A model generated the notes under the pieces. That model saw nothing but the letters and a program-made list of their open reading frames with translations. It was not told where the DNA came from and did not search any database. A DNA stretch of 64,000 nucleotides. Source: Pontimicrobium sp. SW4 (GTDB taxonomy: Bacteria; Bacteroidota; Bacteroidia; Flavobacteriales; Flavobacteriaceae). Location: assembly GCF_039954625.1 (NCBI RefSeq), contig NZ_CP157199.1:1736001-1800000 (forward strand), read 5' to 3'. The first letter of the stretch is position 1. The number at the start of each line of letters is the position of its first letter. This document shows, in pieces, positions 45,094-52,712 of the stretch. The position numbers and the translations under genes were made by a program.

Positions 45094-45101
45094 AGTTTTG
45101 T
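45094..45101 (+). promoter_or_regulatory. -7 element (TAGTTTTG) of the SAM-hydrolase gene
   Basis: TAGTTTTG is an exact TAnnTTTG match, 62 bp before ATG 45164. It lies in the divergent phoH region and serves the plus strand. It supports the later start at 45164. Confidence 0.38.
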
Positions 45102-45163
45102 ATGTCTCAAAAGTACAAAAATTACCTTCAAAAAGGTTAAAAAAAATATCAACAAATTTGCCA

Positions 45164-46000
45164 ATGGCAATTATCACATTAACAACAGATTTTGGAGAGA
45201 AGGATCACTTTGCTGGTGCTATTAAAGGTGCCATTTACAGCGAGCAGCCTGAAGTAAAAATTGTTGATATCTCACACTCTGTATCTCCTTTTAATATTTC
45301 GGAGGCTGCTTATATTATTCAAAATGCTTATAGTAGTTTTCCAAAAGGCACCATTCATGTCATAGGGATTGACTCCGAACTTAATAAAGAAAACAAACAT
45401 ATTGCTGTAAAGCTCGATGACCATTATTTTATTTGTGCCAATAATGGCATTATGAGTATGATATGCTCAGAAATTGCACCAGAAAAAATTGTAGAAATAA
45501 ATATTCACGATAAAATAGAAACTAGTTTTCCTGTATTGGATGTGTTTGTAAAAGTAGCTGGTCATATTGCCAGAGGTGGGACATTAGAGGTCATTGGTAA
45601 AACAATTGCTACTATAAAACCAATAAAAAACTTGATTCCGTTTGTTAATGATGAAAAGAGTCAAATTATTGGTAACGTAATTTATATTGATAATTACGGA
45701 AATGTTGTAACCAATATTAGAAAGAAGTTTTTTGAAGAAATTCAAAAAGGTAGACCTTTTGAGATTTCTGCTAGGAATTATAAATTCAAAACTGTGTTTT
45801 CAAAATATAGTGATATTGTCAACTTCGATATTGATGAGGATAAGCGTAATGATGAAGGAAAAGCTATGGTCGTTTTCAATTCTTCAAAATATCTTGAAAT
45901 TGCTATTTATAAAAGTAATACTACAACCGTTGGAAGTGCATCAACACTTATGGGATTAACAATGAGAGATACTGTAACTATTAACTTTTTGAACACTTAA
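45164..46000 (+). CDS. S-adenosylmethionine hydrolase / halogenase-fold protein
   Basis: A 278-residue SAM hydroxide adenosyltransferase-like protein (DUF62 family). ITLTTDFGEKDHFAGAIKG is the N-terminal signature with the active-site Asp, then VDISHSVSPFNISEAAYII, and NVIYIDNYGNVVTNI and VGSASTLMGL near the C-terminus. Most members convert SAM and water to adenosine and methionine; fluorinases are a small, exceptional group with extra loop residues that are not seen. I start at ATG 45164 (MAIITLTT); upstream codons from 45083 are Lys/Leu-rich and unlike the family. The ABM gene follows 1 bp later. Confidence 0.85.
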   Translation: MAIITLTTDFGEKDHFAGAIKGAIYSEQPEVKIVDISHSVSPFNISEAAYIIQNAYSSFPKGTIHVIGIDSELNKENKHIAVKLDDHYFICANNGIMSMICSEIAPEKIVEINIHDKIETSFPVLDVFVKVAGHIARGGTLEVIGKTIATIKPIKNLIPFVNDEKSQIIGNVIYIDNYGNVVTNIRKKFFEEIQKGRPFEISARNYKFKTVFSKYSDIVNFDIDEDKRNDEGKAMVVFNSSKYLEIAIYKSNTTTVGSASTLMGLTMRDTVTINFLNT

Positions 46001-46001
46001 T

Positions 46002-46298
46002 ATGTTTGTTAGAATAGTAAAAATGAGTTTTGATGAAACTATGATTAGTACTTTTAAAAGTATTTTTAACACTAATAAAGAATCTATACGAAATTTTCCT
46101 GGTTGCCGTTTATTAGAATTATACCAAGATAAAAATCATTCTAATATATTTTTCACCTATAGCTACTGGAATGATGAAGCCGATTTAGAAAATTATAGAA
46201 CATCGGAATTGTTTAAAAATGTTTGGTCAAAAACCAAAATACTATTTAATGATAAACCACAAGCTTGGAGTGTGGATAAAATTGTAAGTTTACGATAA
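46002..46298 (+). CDS. Antibiotic biosynthesis monooxygenase (ABM)-like protein
   Basis: A 98-residue ferredoxin-like protein. FVRIVKMSFDETMISTFKS, then RNFPGCRLLELYQD and FFTYSYWNDEADLENYRTSE, have the ABM order: two halves with an aromatic-rich interface and a conserved Trp. Members act as cofactor-free oxygenases or as heme-handling proteins. It lies between the SAM hydrolase gene (1 bp upstream) and the gldFG gene, whose ATG overlaps its TAA by one base, so it is embedded in a motility-related operon. Confidence 0.82.
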   Translation: MFVRIVKMSFDETMISTFKSIFNTNKESIRNFPGCRLLELYQDKNHSNIFFTYSYWNDEADLENYRTSELFKNVWSKTKILFNDKPQAWSVDKIVSLR

Positions 46299-48682
46299 TG
46301 TTTGCAATCCTTAAAAAAGAAATTCAGTCGTTTTTTACCTCACCAATTGGTTATTTAGTAATCGCTATATTTTTATTAACCAATGGATCGTTTTTATGGG
46401 TATTTAAAAGTGAATTTAATGTATTGGATTATGGCTTTGCCGATTTATCGTCCTTTTTCTTTTTAGCACCTTGGATATTGCTTTTTTTAATTCCTGCAGT
46501 ATGCATGCGAAGTTTTAGTGATGAAAAAAAACAAGGTACTTTAGAACTTTTACTTACTAAACCTATATCACATACCAATATAGTTTTAGAAAAATATTTA
46601 GGTGCTTTTGTACTCATTCTTATAGCTTTACTACCAACATTACTTTACGTTTACACGGTTTATCAATTAGGAAATCCTATTGGGAATTTAGACACAGGAA
46701 GCACCATTGGATCCTATTTTGGATTGCTATTTCTTATTGCAGCATACACCTCTATTGGCATTTTTGCATCAATCATAACCGATAACCAAATAGTAGCTTT
46801 TATTACTGCTATTGCAATTAGTTTTTTCTTTTACTACGGTTTTGATGCTATTGCCGATTTTGTTACAAGCACCTTTGTAGAGCAATTTGGTATGAATTAT
46901 CATTTTAAAAGCATTGGTCGTGGTGTTATTGACACAAGAGATGTGATATATTTTATAAGTATCACCGTATTTTTTCTAGCGTTAACAGTTGTAAAGGTTA
47001 GTAACAGAAAAGTCTATAAAAAAGAGTGGACAGCTTTATCTATACTTCTTTTAGGATTGCTTGTTGCAAATATATTTTCGAATTCAATGTTTAAACGTTT
47101 CGATTTAACATCCGATAAACGTTATACACTAAGTGAAGCTTCAAAACAATTAATAAAAGATGTGAATTCCCCAATTATTATTGATGTGTTTTTGGAAGGA
47201 GATGGGTTTCCTTCAGAATTTAGACGTTTAAAAACCGAAACACAACAATTATTAGAAGAGTTTGTAAACACAAATAAAAACATCAATTTTGGTTTTATCA
47301 ATCCCATTGCAGATGAAGCGAATAGAAATATAAATATTCAGCAATTATCTGAAAGAGGCTTGACGCCAATGCAATTAAATGTGCAAGAAAGCGGAAGAAC
47401 CACTCAAGAAGTTATTTTTCCTTGGGCCTTGGCAAGCTACAACGACCAAACCGTAAAAATTTCACTACTAAAAAATAATATTGGAGCTTCAACCGAAGAA
47501 AAAGTAGCCAATTCTATTCAACATTTAGAATATGCCTTTTCGGATGGTTTTAATAAATTAATTAATCCAAGAAGTAAAAAGGTTGCTGTTTTAAAAGGGA
47601 ATGGTCAATTAGAGAATCGCTATATAGCCGATTTTGTTAAAACCATTGGCCAATACTACTTAACTGCACCTTTTACATTAGATAGCGTTGCGAGTAATCC
47701 TCAAAAAGCGCTCAAAGATTTAAAAAATTACGATTTGATTGTATCTGCAAAACCAACAGAAGCGTTTACAGAACAAGAAAAATATGTGCTAGATCAATAT
47801 GCCATGAATGGTGGAAAAAGTTTATGGTTAGTTGATAAAGTGGCCATGGACAAGGACAGTCTTTATAACGAATCTGGAGTAAGTTTTGCAACAGTTAGAG
47901 ACTTAAATTTAACCGATTTCTTTTTTAAATATGGTATTCGCATCAATCCTGTTTTGGTAAACGATATGTACTCTGCTCCTATTGCGTTAGCTATTGGTGA
48001 AGGTAGTGATGCACAATTTCAACCTGTACAATGGCAATATTCGCCTTTAGCTTCTGGAAATAGTAACCATCCAATAGGCAACAATTTAAACTTGGTGAAG
48101 TTTGATTTTGCAAATCAGATTGACACTTTAAAAAATTCAGTTTCAAAAACTGTACTCTTAAAAAGTTCGCCACTTTCTAAGTTAGTTGGTGTACCAAAAG
48201 AAATTAGTTTGGAAAGTATTACGCAAGAACCTGACAGGAATACTTATAATAACGGAAATCAAAATCTAGCAGTATTACTAGAAGGTGAATTTACATCGGT
48301 TTATAACAATCGTGTAAAGCCTTTTGACTTAAAAGATGATATATCTATTAGCAAGTCTACAAAAATGATTGTCATTGCAGATGGTGATGTTATAAAGAAT
48401 GAAATAAGACGAAGCGGTCCATTAGAATTAGGTTTTGATGCATGGACTGGACGCATGTATGGAAACAAAGAATTTTTGCTAAATGCTATCAACTATTTAT
48501 TGGATGACGACGGACTTATAAACATTCGTTCCAAAGAAATTGCAGTTGCTTTTATGGATTCTGAAAAAATTAGTGCACAAAAGCGTAAATGGCAAATTGT
48601 AAATATCGCATTACCACTTATTTTGCTAGCGGTTTTTGGCTTTGCTTTCAACTTTATTAGAAAGAAAAAATATGCCACTTAG
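46298..48682 (+). CDS. Fused GldF-GldG gliding-motility ABC transporter protein
   Basis: A 794-residue protein. Residues 1 to about 237 form GldF: ILKKEIQSFFTSPIGYLVIA, FSDEKKQGTLELLLTKPIS and six membrane helices. From about residue 240 GldG begins: LSILLLGLLVANIF..MFKRFDLTSDKRYTLSEA, followed by the large periplasmic domain (INFGFINPIADEANRNINIQ, LEYAFSDGF) and a C-terminal membrane helix near LPLILLAVFGFAFNF. In Flavobacterium johnsoniae gldF and gldG are separate genes of about 241 and 560 residues, and GldA is the ATPase; here one frame covers both with no start between. GldA is not in the window. It directly follows the ABM gene and precedes dnaN by 75 bp. Confidence 0.9.
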   Translation: MFAILKKEIQSFFTSPIGYLVIAIFLLTNGSFLWVFKSEFNVLDYGFADLSSFFFLAPWILLFLIPAVCMRSFSDEKKQGTLELLLTKPISHTNIVLEKYLGAFVLILIALLPTLLYVYTVYQLGNPIGNLDTGSTIGSYFGLLFLIAAYTSIGIFASIITDNQIVAFITAIAISFFFYYGFDAIADFVTSTFVEQFGMNYHFKSIGRGVIDTRDVIYFISITVFFLALTVVKVSNRKVYKKEWTALSILLLGLLVANIFSNSMFKRFDLTSDKRYTLSEASKQLIKDVNSPIIIDVFLEGDGFPSEFRRLKTETQQLLEEFVNTNKNINFGFINPIADEANRNINIQQLSERGLTPMQLNVQESGRTTQEVIFPWALASYNDQTVKISLLKNNIGASTEEKVANSIQHLEYAFSDGFNKLINPRSKKVAVLKGNGQLENRYIADFVKTIGQYYLTAPFTLDSVASNPQKALKDLKNYDLIVSAKPTEAFTEQEKYVLDQYAMNGGKSLWLVDKVAMDKDSLYNESGVSFATVRDLNLTDFFFKYGIRINPVLVNDMYSAPIALAIGEGSDAQFQPVQWQYSPLASGNSNHPIGNNLNLVKFDFANQIDTLKNSVSKTVLLKSSPLSKLVGVPKEISLESITQEPDRNTYNNGNQNLAVLLEGEFTSVYNNRVKPFDLKDDISISKSTKMIVIADGDVIKNEIRRSGPLELGFDAWTGRMYGNKEFLLNAINYLLDDDGLINIRSKEIAVAFMDSEKISAQKRKWQIVNIALPLILLAVFGFAFNFIRKKKYAT

Positions 48683-48721
48683 TTGTTAATAAGTTTGTTT
48701 CCAATTTAAGCAGCGATAAGA

Positions 48722-48729
48722 TATATTTG
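48722..48729 (+). promoter_or_regulatory. dnaN: -7 element (TATATTTG) of dnaN
   Basis: TATATTTG matches TAnnTTTG, 27 bp before ATG 48757. A TTTG lies 24 bp upstream at 48694-48697 and could be the -33 element, slightly too far. Confidence 0.42.
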
Positions 48730-48756
48730 TAATAACTAATTATACGAAAGATATAC

Positions 48757-49875
48757 ATGAAATTTATAGTATCAAGTACCTACTTACTTAAACAGTTACA
48801 AGTTTTAGGAGGCGTTATTAATAGCTCGAATACCTTACCTATTTTAGATAATTTTTTGTTTGAACTTAACAATTCTAAGTTAACAGTTTCTGCTAGTGAC
48901 CTTGAAACTACGATGTCATCAACAATAAATGTTGAAAGCGATAGTGAAGGGAGCGTAGCAATACCTGCAAAATTATTACTAGATACTTTAAAAACATTTC
49001 CTGAGCAACCATTAACTTTTGTTGTTGAAGAGAATAATACAGTTGAAATAAGTTCTAACCACGGTAAATATGCGTTAGCGTATGCCAATGGAGAAGAATT
49101 CCCAAAAGCAGTAGCTCTTGAAAATCCGAGTGCTACAACACTTTCTGGAGATGTACTAGCTACAGCAATTTCAAAAACTATTTTCGCTGCAGGAAATGAC
49201 GATTTAAGACCTGTGATGAGTGGTGTATTCTTTCAGTTTTCAACAGATAGTTTAACTTTTGTTGCAACTGATGCTCATAAATTAGTTAAATATACACGCA
49301 GTGATGTATCTGCCAATGAAACAGCAGAATTCATTATGCCAAAAAAACCTTTGAATCTTTTAAAAGGAATTTTATCTGGAAGCGACGAAGATGTGCTAAT
49401 TGAATATAACGATTCTAACGCTAAATTCACGTTTGATAGTTCTGTGTTAATTTGTCGTTTAATTGATGGAAAATACCCTAATTACGAGGCTGTAATACCA
49501 AAAGAGAATCCAAACAAATTAACGATAGATAGAACACAGTTTTTAAACTCTGTAAAACGTGTATCAATTTTCTCAAATAAAACGACACACCAAATTAGAT
49601 TAAAGATAGCTGGTGCAGAATTAAATATATCTGCTGAAGATATTGACTACAGTAACAAAGCCGAAGAGCGCCTTACTTGCGATTACCAAGGTGATGATAT
49701 GCAAATTGGCTTTAACTCTCGCTTTTTAAGCGAAATGTTAGGTAACCTTAGCGCAAGTGAAGTACAGCTAGAAATGAGCTTACCAAATAGAGCTGGAATT
49801 TTAACGCCAATTGATGGCTTAGATGAAGGTGAAAATGTCACTATGTTGGTAATGCCTGTGATGTTGAATAACTAA
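48757..49875 (+). CDS. dnaN: DNA polymerase III sliding clamp (beta subunit)
   Basis: A 372-residue clamp. MKFIVSSTYLLKQLQVLGGVI opens it, FLFELNNSKLTVSASDLETTMSS and FVATDAHKLVKYTRS are the repeated clamp-domain marks, and FNSRFLSEMLGN lies before the closing VMPVMLNN, the Met-Pro-Val/Met end of the protein-binding pocket. It forms the dimeric ring that holds polymerase on DNA. It is not near dnaA or recF here, which is usual in Bacteroidota. A strong bidirectional terminator follows. Confidence 0.96.
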   Translation: MKFIVSSTYLLKQLQVLGGVINSSNTLPILDNFLFELNNSKLTVSASDLETTMSSTINVESDSEGSVAIPAKLLLDTLKTFPEQPLTFVVEENNTVEISSNHGKYALAYANGEEFPKAVALENPSATTLSGDVLATAISKTIFAAGNDDLRPVMSGVFFQFSTDSLTFVATDAHKLVKYTRSDVSANETAEFIMPKKPLNLLKGILSGSDEDVLIEYNDSNAKFTFDSSVLICRLIDGKYPNYEAVIPKENPNKLTIDRTQFLNSVKRVSIFSNKTTHQIRLKIAGAELNISAEDIDYSNKAEERLTCDYQGDDMQIGFNSRFLSEMLGNLSASEVQLEMSLPNRAGILTPIDGLDEGENVTMLVMPVMLNN

Positions 49876-49895
49876 TCGAACATAAATAAAAATCA

Positions 49896-49928
49896 AAAAA
49901 AAGCAATAACTTAGTTATTGCTTTTTTT
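49896..49928. terminator. Bidirectional terminator after dnaN and the secreted unknown gene
   Basis: GCAATAAC (49903-49910) and GTTATTGC (49914-49921) form an 8-bp stem with a TTA loop, extended by seven A/T pairs (49896-49902, 49922-49928). A run of T follows on either strand. It serves both dnaN and the minus-strand gene ending at 49966. Confidence 0.78.
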
Positions 49929-49965
49929 ATACCTTAAATGAATTTAAAGAATCTAAAACAAGTTT

Positions 49966-50850
49966 TTAATTAAATAGTTTAATACTATTATCTGATATTT
50001 TTTTTTCATAAATGTAAGGGACTTCTATAATAAATGGCTTTTTTAAAACTCCATGCTCTCTATCTTGTATTCTATTATCTTGAATTATTGTCATTGCTTC
50101 AAAATATGTATTATAATTTAAGCCTCTTCTTGTCTTTACAAACAATAAATCATTATTAAAAGTAATTTTATTTATTAACTCTAGATTTTCAAACTTTTGA
50201 AGCTTTGAGTTATAAATAAATGCTGACTTTGAAACTATTTCCAAAGAATTATAACTTAGTTCTTCCAAAATATTTTTTGCATAAGCAATATTATTATCAA
50301 AAAAATCACCTGCAAAATTATGTTGCCAAACAGTATTAATAGGCCAAACCCAACCTTCTAAAGTTGGAATTGTTGATTCTCCAGTGTACTCTTTAGAAGT
50401 ATATATGATTTTGGGACCATATACCCAATCTGTATCCTTATATTTAGTTGCCGACATTGCTGACCCATTAATATAAAAAGATAAGCAATTTTCTGTTTTA
50501 TAACCGTCACTTTTATAATGCAAAAAGCCATTCCAAACCTTTCCAATTTCATGTCTAATTCTTTCAATATATGCATAAGATAATTCTTTGTCTGCATATA
50601 TAATTATGTTTGAAACTGCATTTAACTTGGGCTGTCTTTCCTCTTCCAGTATAGAACTAGCTATTTGGTCCCAAAACCTTATTCTCTTATGATTAAAAAA
50701 CATCTCTTTTTCTTTAGTATAATGAATAGTGTAATGGTTTTTATTAAGATCAAATTTGTTAACACCACCAATAGGTAATGTTATTGAATCATATTGAGCT
50801 AAGCAAAAACTATAACTCAAAAGTGTTGTTATCAATATACTTTTAAACAT
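49966..50850 (-). CDS. Secreted protein of unknown function at the end of the toxin locus
   Basis: A 294-residue protein with a signal peptide (ITTLLSYSFCLAQYD). Its N-terminal part, SNIIIYADKELSYAYIERIRHEIG, resembles the C-terminal end of ExbD/TolR (YADKxxxY), although no membrane helix follows. The rest has several Trp and Tyr (WPINTVWQHNFAGD). I recognise no family. It lies 41 bp downstream of the probable immunity gene on the same strand, so it may be part of the toxin locus as an additional immunity or envelope protein. Confidence 0.55.
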   Translation of the reverse strand: MFKSILITTLLSYSFCLAQYDSITLPIGGVNKFDLNKNHYTIHYTKEKEMFFNHKRIRFWDQIASSILEEERQPKLNAVSNIIIYADKELSYAYIERIRHEIGKVWNGFLHYKSDGYKTENCLSFYINGSAMSATKYKDTDWVYGPKIIYTSKEYTGESTIPTLEGWVWPINTVWQHNFAGDFFDNNIAYAKNILEELSYNSLEIVSKSAFIYNSKLQKFENLELINKITFNNDLLFVKTRRGLNYNTYFEAMTIIQDNRIQDREHGVLKKPFIIEVPYIYEKKISDNSIKLFN

Positions 50851-50891
50851 TTTTTAATTTATTATTAGATAGCTAATTGAATTTTAAATTT

Positions 50892-51353
50892 TTAAGGTTT
50901 TATCTTTAAAACTTCTGATTTAAAGTCTTCATATAAAGACAGGCCTTCTTTTAAAATAGATTCCAAATCTTCATAATTACTAAAAGATGGCTTTTTTATA
51001 TCAGTTTTATCACCATTGTTTAACAATCTAATAATAAAAGCCCAAGGACCACCTAGAGTTATTAATTCTCCATTTTTACGAAGCACCCAAATGAACTCTA
51101 CCAAACCATATCTTAATGAAATATTGAAAGTGAAAAGGTAATCACCAATACTTTGGTTTAACCCATAAAATTTCTCCTTTTTATTATATATAAAACTATA
51201 GCTTAAAGATGTAAAAATGGATAAAACTTTTTCATTCGAATAACTTTCTAACGTTTCTTCTTTAGAAGCAGAATACTTTTCAGAAATATTTCTATATAAG
51301 TTTTCAAATTTTATATTCTCTAATATGAGTTTTATTTCAGGAAGTTGTTTCAT
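50892..51353 (-). CDS. Probable immunity protein for the toxin-tip fragment
   Basis: A 153-residue cytosolic protein with no signal. The body is alpha/beta and Tyr/Phe-rich: YLFTFNISLRYGLVEFIWVL, GPWAFIIRLLN, then FSNYEDLESILKEGLSLYED. This pattern occurs in small immunity proteins of polymorphic-toxin loci, though I cannot name the Imm family. The start is 2 bp after the stop of the toxin-tip frame on the same strand, the usual place for a cognate immunity gene. Function is inferred from the position. Confidence 0.55.
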   Translation of the reverse strand: MKQLPEIKLILENIKFENLYRNISEKYSASKEETLESYSNEKVLSIFTSLSYSFIYNKKEKFYGLNQSIGDYLFTFNISLRYGLVEFIWVLRKNGELITLGGPWAFIIRLLNNGDKTDIKKPSFSNYEDLESILKEGLSLYEDFKSEVLKIKP

Positions 51354-51355
51354 AT

Positions 51356-51742
51356 TTATTCTGGTCTAAAACGGATTTCAATATCGTAATTATCTCTTGC
51401 AAAATCAATAAAATCTTGAATATTTGATAATGACTGATTGCTGTCAGGAATTTCTAGAATTTGTTGCCCATGCAGAATTAGCCCATCTAAATTAGAATAC
51501 TTATTAGATCTAATAACGGTACCTGGCGCATATTTTTGATTCATTTCAATTAAATATTTTTGAAATGTAGAAAATTGAATTTCACTTAAATTTGTTGCTT
51601 TTCTTGAAACTATTTCTCCGGTTAGCGGATCATAGCTATCTAATCGTTTTCCATTAAGACTTAAATAATTATTGACTTTTATAGGTTTTCTGATACTAAT
51701 ATCTTTCGAATCTCCAAGTTTGCCTATTAAAAATTTACTTTT
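51356..51742 (-). pseudogene. Start-less polymorphic-toxin C-terminal tip
   Basis: The frame is open for 128 codons from 51742 to TGA/TAA at 51356-51358, with a stop at 51743-51745 and no start near its head (first ATG at 51544). It encodes KSKFLIGKLGDSKDISIR, LNGKRLDSYDPLTGEIVSRKATNLSE, and ends SNIQDFIDFARDNYDIEIRFRPE. This is typical of a detachable C-terminal toxin domain. It lacks an N-terminal carrier, so it is a displaced cassette or remnant. A shift in the AAAAAA run at about 51740-51745 would join a further 28-codon open frame. The immunity gene follows 2 bp after. Confidence 0.6.
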
Positions 51743-51857
51743 TTATAATCTATATAATTTTTGTCACTCGGATATGATAAATGAAAAAGAGAATAATCCT
51801 TAATAGCGCTATTAATAACATACTTTTAAACTTTGGCTTCATCAAATTTTAAAATTT

Positions 51858-52703
51858 CTAAGTTGATTGATAGACCAACTCTACATTATCAAAATCTTTT
51901 CTCATTAAATCCTCTTTTTTAATACCAAAATATAACATCCCATCTCCAAAATTTTCAGTAACATTTATATCTGAAAAATCTACTTGTAATAAAAGGATAT
52001 ATTCTTTTTCAATCTCGTTAATCTTTTTTAAATCTTGGTCTGTAAATGGATAGCTTAAATTTAATGCGCTAGCAGCCCAATGAAAAGAAACAGTTCCTTG
52101 CACAGCTTGAGGGTTTCCAAATAATTGAGAACCTATATTATTAGAAAAATGATTGTTATTAGTATCAATAAAATCTTGTATTTCATCAATTTCTTCATCT
52201 AAATTAATACCTCTAGTTTCTAACTCAAGCATTTTATAGTTTTGATATGAAGGAAAATTATAATGTAAATAGAAATCAATAAACATCTCGTCTAAAACTG
52301 GTGAATTAACGAAGTGTTCATGTCTTTGTGTCAAATATTCTTTCTTACAATTATGATAAAATACTTTATAATCGCTTCGTCTAATTGGAAAACTTAAATT
52401 AAGATTAATAAAAAATGATATCATGCCGCCATCAAAAAAGTAATTAAACTCATTATACGGCATTATCTCATCTACCGAAATTTGACAAAGATGGGATAAC
52501 GATTTGATATTAAAACGATCCATATCCAAATCATCAGAGAATAAAGGAATTCCACCAAATTTTGATATATTCTTGCTTTTCTCACTCTTTTTAAATGCGA
52601 TAGTAGGCTTTATTAAATCTAATAAAATTGCATATACATTTATATGATTATTTATCATATACTGATTAATGCTTTCCTCAATAGTTTGGCTATCATTATT
52701 CAT
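51858..52703 (-). CDS. DUF1963 (YwqG-like) protein, probable immunity protein of the AHH toxin
   Basis: A 281-residue cytosolic protein. KFGGIPLFSDDLDMD, SHLCQISVDEI, GSQLFGNPQAVQG, ILLLQVDFSDI and FGDGMLYFGIKKEDLMRKDF..VELVYQ match the DUF1963/YwqG order. In Bacillus subtilis ywqG is next to the YwqJ LXG toxin, so the family is tied to toxin loci. It follows the AHH toxin gene by 9 bp, the normal position of its immunity gene. Neutralisation is inferred from this location, not shown. Confidence 0.72.
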   Translation of the reverse strand: MNNDSQTIEESINQYMINNHINVYAILLDLIKPTIAFKKSEKSKNISKFGGIPLFSDDLDMDRFNIKSLSHLCQISVDEIMPYNEFNYFFDGGMISFFINLNLSFPIRRSDYKVFYHNCKKEYLTQRHEHFVNSPVLDEMFIDFYLHYNFPSYQNYKMLELETRGINLDEEIDEIQDFIDTNNNHFSNNIGSQLFGNPQAVQGTVSFHWAASALNLSYPFTDQDLKKINEIEKEYILLLQVDFSDINVTENFGDGMLYFGIKKEDLMRKDFDNVELVYQST

Positions 52704-52712
52704 GCTATAAAT

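Noticed and set aside
45164..46000. Fluorinase or chlorinase of the SAM family.
   Set aside because: The fold is shared, but halogenase-specific loop residues are not seen; SAM hydrolase is the usual activity.
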